From: Paramecium tetraurelia
Taxonomy: Eukaryota; Ciliophora; Oligohymenophorea; Peniculida; Parameciidae
Length of the DNA: 64,000 nt
NCBI RefSeq assembly: GCF_000165425.1
Contig: NW_001799511.1
Location: 102,096 to 166,095 of the forward strand
Reading direction: 5' to 3'
Shown: one piece after another, positions 60,562 to 64,000 of the stretch
Numbering within the stretch: position 1 is the first letter of the stretch
How the letters are laid out: every line of letters begins with the position of its first letter
Notes under the pieces: model-generated
Seen by the model: the letters and a program-made list of their open reading frames with translations, nothing else
Told to the model about the DNA's origin: nothing
Databases searched by the model: none
Translations under genes and position numbers: made by a program

Positions 60562-60695
60562 AATCTAGTAAATTGAAATTAGATTATCTTCAAAGGTCGA
60601 TATTTTATTGAAGATATTAATTTACATTAAATATTAGATTAGGTTTTCGCTCAATATAATAAAATTATTGCAAAGTATTAATTTATTAATAATAA

Positions 60696-61859
60696 ATGTC
60701 GTTACTCTAAAAATTTACAAGTCTGTTTAAATCAAAAGATGATGTTTAATCCACTCTTTAAAAGCTCTTGAAACCTACAACAACGAATGAGCTCCAGGTG
60801 GCTATCAAAGGTTTCAATTAACTACTGTGTAATCAACCAGTGGCAATTTTTACAATGTTAAGATAGCGGGAAGCACTTGTGACTATGGATCCAAAACCAG
60901 AACACTTATTAAATTTATTGTTAGTAATTCATTCAAACATTTCAAATGATGACATTTGTGACTAGTTAAGATAAGTTCCAATTTATTGGTTAGATAGGTT
61001 GATGACCGAAAATAGAGAAAGTTTCATTTAAATTGAGAGGATGATTACTGAACAATCCACAAATAGTTATATCCCTTAATAATAATAATCATAGTATATT
61101 TAATAACAATAAAATTAAACTAAAGGAGAAAAAATAGAAGATAAAAGAAAAGCAAGAATAGAAATGAATCAAAAATTGTAAAATCCAATTATAAATACTG
61201 AGGCTGCAAATAATGCAGATTCTCATAATTTAAAACCAAAAATGTTTTGTATTATTTATTATTCATTCCTCTAAAAGTTATCAATCAATTAATAGATTTA
61301 TTAAAGCAGTAGAAAATTACAATATCCAGAAGATGAATAGGATTTCATTTGGATATATAAGATATAGAATGTAATGTAAATGGGATTAAAATTATTATAA
61401 TGCCCATAAAAATTATATAGACCTTATTAATTATTGATTTATTAGGATCTCTTTTATTTCTAATCATTTTTAAAATAAGAATTAGAGGCCCTTATATTAA
61501 AAGAGAATAACTTACATATCTACGAAGCCTTTTGTGAGTATTAGAGAGCAAAATCAATTATGGAGACCTTTGAACCTAGATATGAATTTAAATTGAAAAT
61601 CAATAGTTCAGTTATAGATGAATATCAAAGAAATGCAATAAAACAGAAAGTGAAATCTCAATTTGAAGAAGATTAAAAAAGAAAGAAATAGTTAATAAAG
61701 GAGAATTAAGAGAATATTGATTAATTAAATTTCTAAGATTTTGATTGTAATCACGATTTCGAAAGAGAAATAATAATGAGAAAATTCTTCGATAAAGGAT
61801 AATCAAATCAGATGAGTTTGGATGAAATCTCATTATAGCTAAAAATCATAAACTTATGA
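60696..61859 (+). CDS. hypothetical protein, 387 aa
   Basis: One intronless frame ATG 60696 to TGA 61857-61859, starting MSLLQKFTSLFKSKDDVQST. The first 110 residues are helical (LLNLLLVIHSNISNDDICDQ) and could form an alpha-solenoid. A Gln-rich linker follows, then a region with possible hidden introns (about 61240-61440), and a charged helical C-terminus (DEYQRNAIKQKVKSQFEEDQ). No domain was recognised. The LRR gene starts 25 nt downstream. Confidence 0.65.
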
Positions 61860-61884
61860 AAATATAATAAATAATATTTATATA

Positions 61885-64000
61885 ATGATATTTGAGATAG
61901 GTGAAATATTTACAGTCTAAGAATCATTGAAAGACGAGAAAATAGCAAAAAATTTAGATTTAGATGTTGGTTCTTTGAATGATTTTCTTGATTTGAGATC
62001 CACTGATCCAAATCCTCGTTTACCTAATAGGAGATTGGATCGTAAAGCATAAAAGAGATAAGATCAAATTCCTAAGAAATTTGAATAAGCAAAGGAGGAG
62101 AAGGAAACAGTCAAAGCCTCAGAAATAATCTCCAACATTATTAAAGATGTATTTAAGATGGACATAAATGAATTTGAGCAAATGAATTCACCTGAAAAAC
62201 TGAATAAAGAATATAAATTTTAAGAAATTGATCCAGAAAAAAGGAAATATTTAAGAATGAAAATACCTCTCAATAAAAGGTAGGAATAATTCGAGTAGGA
62301 GTTATTAAATGTGAAATCTGACTTAAAATTAAAAATATAAGAGATTCGTATGCCTTAATTAAAAAATGCTGGTAATAATTCTTAAAAGGATGACAATACC
62401 TTCAGTAGACCTAATTCTTAGAAGATTAAATAGAATTCAAGTTCAAATAAATTGTTTTTTAATTCAAGTAATGAAGTAGATGCAATTGATTCTCACATTT
62501 GGTTATAAAGTAGATTGGAAAGAATATTAAAATTGAATTCACACAATCTAGACACATAGAAGGCATGGAAAGAATATTGGAGCAACGTAAATTGTACTGA
62601 TTTTAAAACATTCTAAGAATATCAACAATAACATAAGAAACCACATCTTGCATCAGACTTAGTCACTATCAATTATGGTGGAGAGAAATCTGCTAAATAT
62701 TAAAAGAATGATAATGAGATTTCTGTAAATATCAAGAATTCATCATCACTCACAATAAAGAATAAGTAGATTACTAGTGAACATATTATTTATTTATCAA
62801 TGATTTAACCTCCTTTGATAAGTCTATTAAGAGTAGAATTGATAAAAACTTAATTAAATGAAACTGCATTCAAATTATTAACTACTTTATTGAGTGAATG
62901 TAAAAGATTAGAATATATAAATATATCCAGTAATACATATCCTAGAAATCAATCGATTAAAATATTATTACTAGATTTGTAGAATCTCAAAATCTTGAAA
63001 ATGTCAGACATGATGATATCAACCAAGTATTTCTTAGATCTCTGTGAAGTTTTGGTCTAAACTAATATTTAAGAGATCGATCTGAGTAACAATCTATTAG
63101 ATCATCACGCTTATGATGCATTAATTACTTTAATTAAATATTTACCATCATTAACATAAATGGATTTCCAATACAATGATATTTTATAGAGTGCAAATTT
63201 GCCACTTTAGAAGAAATAATAATCATGGGAGTACTTAGAAAAAGTGAAATTGAGTTATTAAAGGAGAGTCAATATTGTATTATGATAATTAATATTAAAT
63301 TTTATGTTCTTCACATAAACTAAATTTCATAAACTGAGTTCTTAGAAAGAATTATTGGCTAAGATTTAAGAATTTGAAATCCACACCAATTTTGATTCTC
63401 CGAGAACCTAAAAGGCTTTGCTAAAAATGAATAAGACTAAATATGACTTTAGAAGGAAGTATAATATATTATTGATATTTAAGAAATAAGTTTGAAAAGC
63501 ATAATGAGTTAGAATATAGAAATAAAAGGAATAATAAATCTTTGGATTAATAATCAATTGATTTTGAATATGAGACTTATTTAGAGCAATTATTAAGTAT
63601 TCTCATAAATGACAATTAGATGATTACATGGAACTGAAAGAACAAAGAAAACAAATAAAAGAATGGTTTTAAAAAAAATAGTAAGAAGAAGATGAATTAC
63701 GGGGTTATGAATACATACCATTTAATAGTATAAATTCAGCAACTCCATTTCAATGTCAAACTATAACCATAGATGATAAAATTGGCAAAATCAATTAAGA
63801 AAGATAGAGACAATTAAGTTTGAATAATGCTGAAGTGAAAGATGCATTGCTGCTTGAATTAGATAGAAGATAGTGGGAATAAGCAACCTTGGAAAGAAGA
63901 CAAAAAAATGTGTAAATAAGATCGGCCAAAATTATGGAGATTAAAATGAAAGCTTAGGAATAAAATAAGAGAGCTAAAAAGAAATGTGAAACCTAGAAAA
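61885..64000 (+). CDS. leucine-rich-repeat protein with in-frame TGA (3' end outside window)
   Basis: Starts MIFEIGEIFTVQESLKDEKI. The N-terminal 250 residues are polar and Lys-rich. LRR-like repeats follow at about residues 300-440 (LLLDLQNLKILKMSDMM, EIDLSNNLLDHHAYDALITL, LTQMDFQYNDILQ). After 466 codons the frame hits TGA 63283-63285 but continues at once with coherent sequence (LILNFMFFTQTKFHKLSSQK) and, after two normal introns (25 nt near 63449-63473; 23 nt near 63599-63621), with a long charged helix to the window end (LLLELDRRQWEQATLERRQK). One A-to-G change of TAA to TGA would explain it. Either a nonsense mutation, a sequence error, or a shorter gene. Confidence 0.72.

Noticed and set aside
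63283-63285. Second selenocysteine codon in the LRR gene
   Set aside because: No catalytic motif, no Cys homologue position and no visible SECIS within the window; a nonsense change or error is simpler.

Overview
The window reads as gene-dense macronuclear DNA of a Paramecium-type ciliate. The DNA is very AT-rich. Recognisable proteins (ThrRS, ATG7, PMCA, RPS5, RPS16) read through many TAA and TAG codons, which must mean Gln, and genes end only at TGA. Genes are split by tiny introns, mostly 20-31 nt, GTA...TAG, and intergenic gaps are often under 100 nt. Two trichocyst matrix protein genes support the assignment. All coordinates assume genetic code 6 and introns placed by eye. I saw no tRNA, rRNA, CRISPR array or transposon.

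Layout. 1-10 kb: threonyl-tRNA synthetase (minus, runs off the left edge), a small unknown gene, ATG7, a PHD-finger protein with two oddly long introns, and two unknown plus-strand genes. 9.5-14 kb: a Rab6-like GTPase, an MFS transporter, and a poorly resolved, partly degraded stretch. 14-23 kb: a plasma-membrane-type Ca2+ ATPase with a one-base frame break, a divergent actin-related protein, a large LRR protein and a C2H2 zinc-finger protein. 24-32 kb: a multipass membrane protein, a retinoblastoma-like pocket protein, a FYVE-TBC-EF-hand Rab-GAP, a RING/TRAF-type E3-like protein, an unknown protein and a frame-broken septin. 33-48 kb: unknown disordered or coiled-coil proteins, RPS5, a PX/BAR sorting nexin, a TPR-like protein, an ankyrin protein and a multipass protein. 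49-64 kb: a Cache-domain membrane protein, a deiodinase-like selenoprotein, two trichocyst matrix protein genes, a malectin-like protein, RPS16, SNRNP40, two doubtful small ORFs, an unknown protein, and an LRR protein running off the right edge.

The standout is the gene at 50869-51897. It encodes an iodothyronine-deiodinase-like thioredoxin-fold protein with TGA at the family's selenocysteine position (51469-51471). A complete eukaryotic SECIS-type hairpin (51922-51986) lies 24 nt past the terminal TGA. In a genome where UGA is the only stop codon, this gene uses UGA as both Sec and stop, and an ordinary gene finder would truncate it.

The genes do not form one pathway. Several concern membrane traffic (Rab6, FYVE-TBC GAP, sorting nexin, septin, ATG7, trichocyst cargo). 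Several others (PMCA, septin, possibly the actin-related and RB-like genes, the last LRR gene) have breaks of reading frame that are either pseudogenisation or sequence errors.
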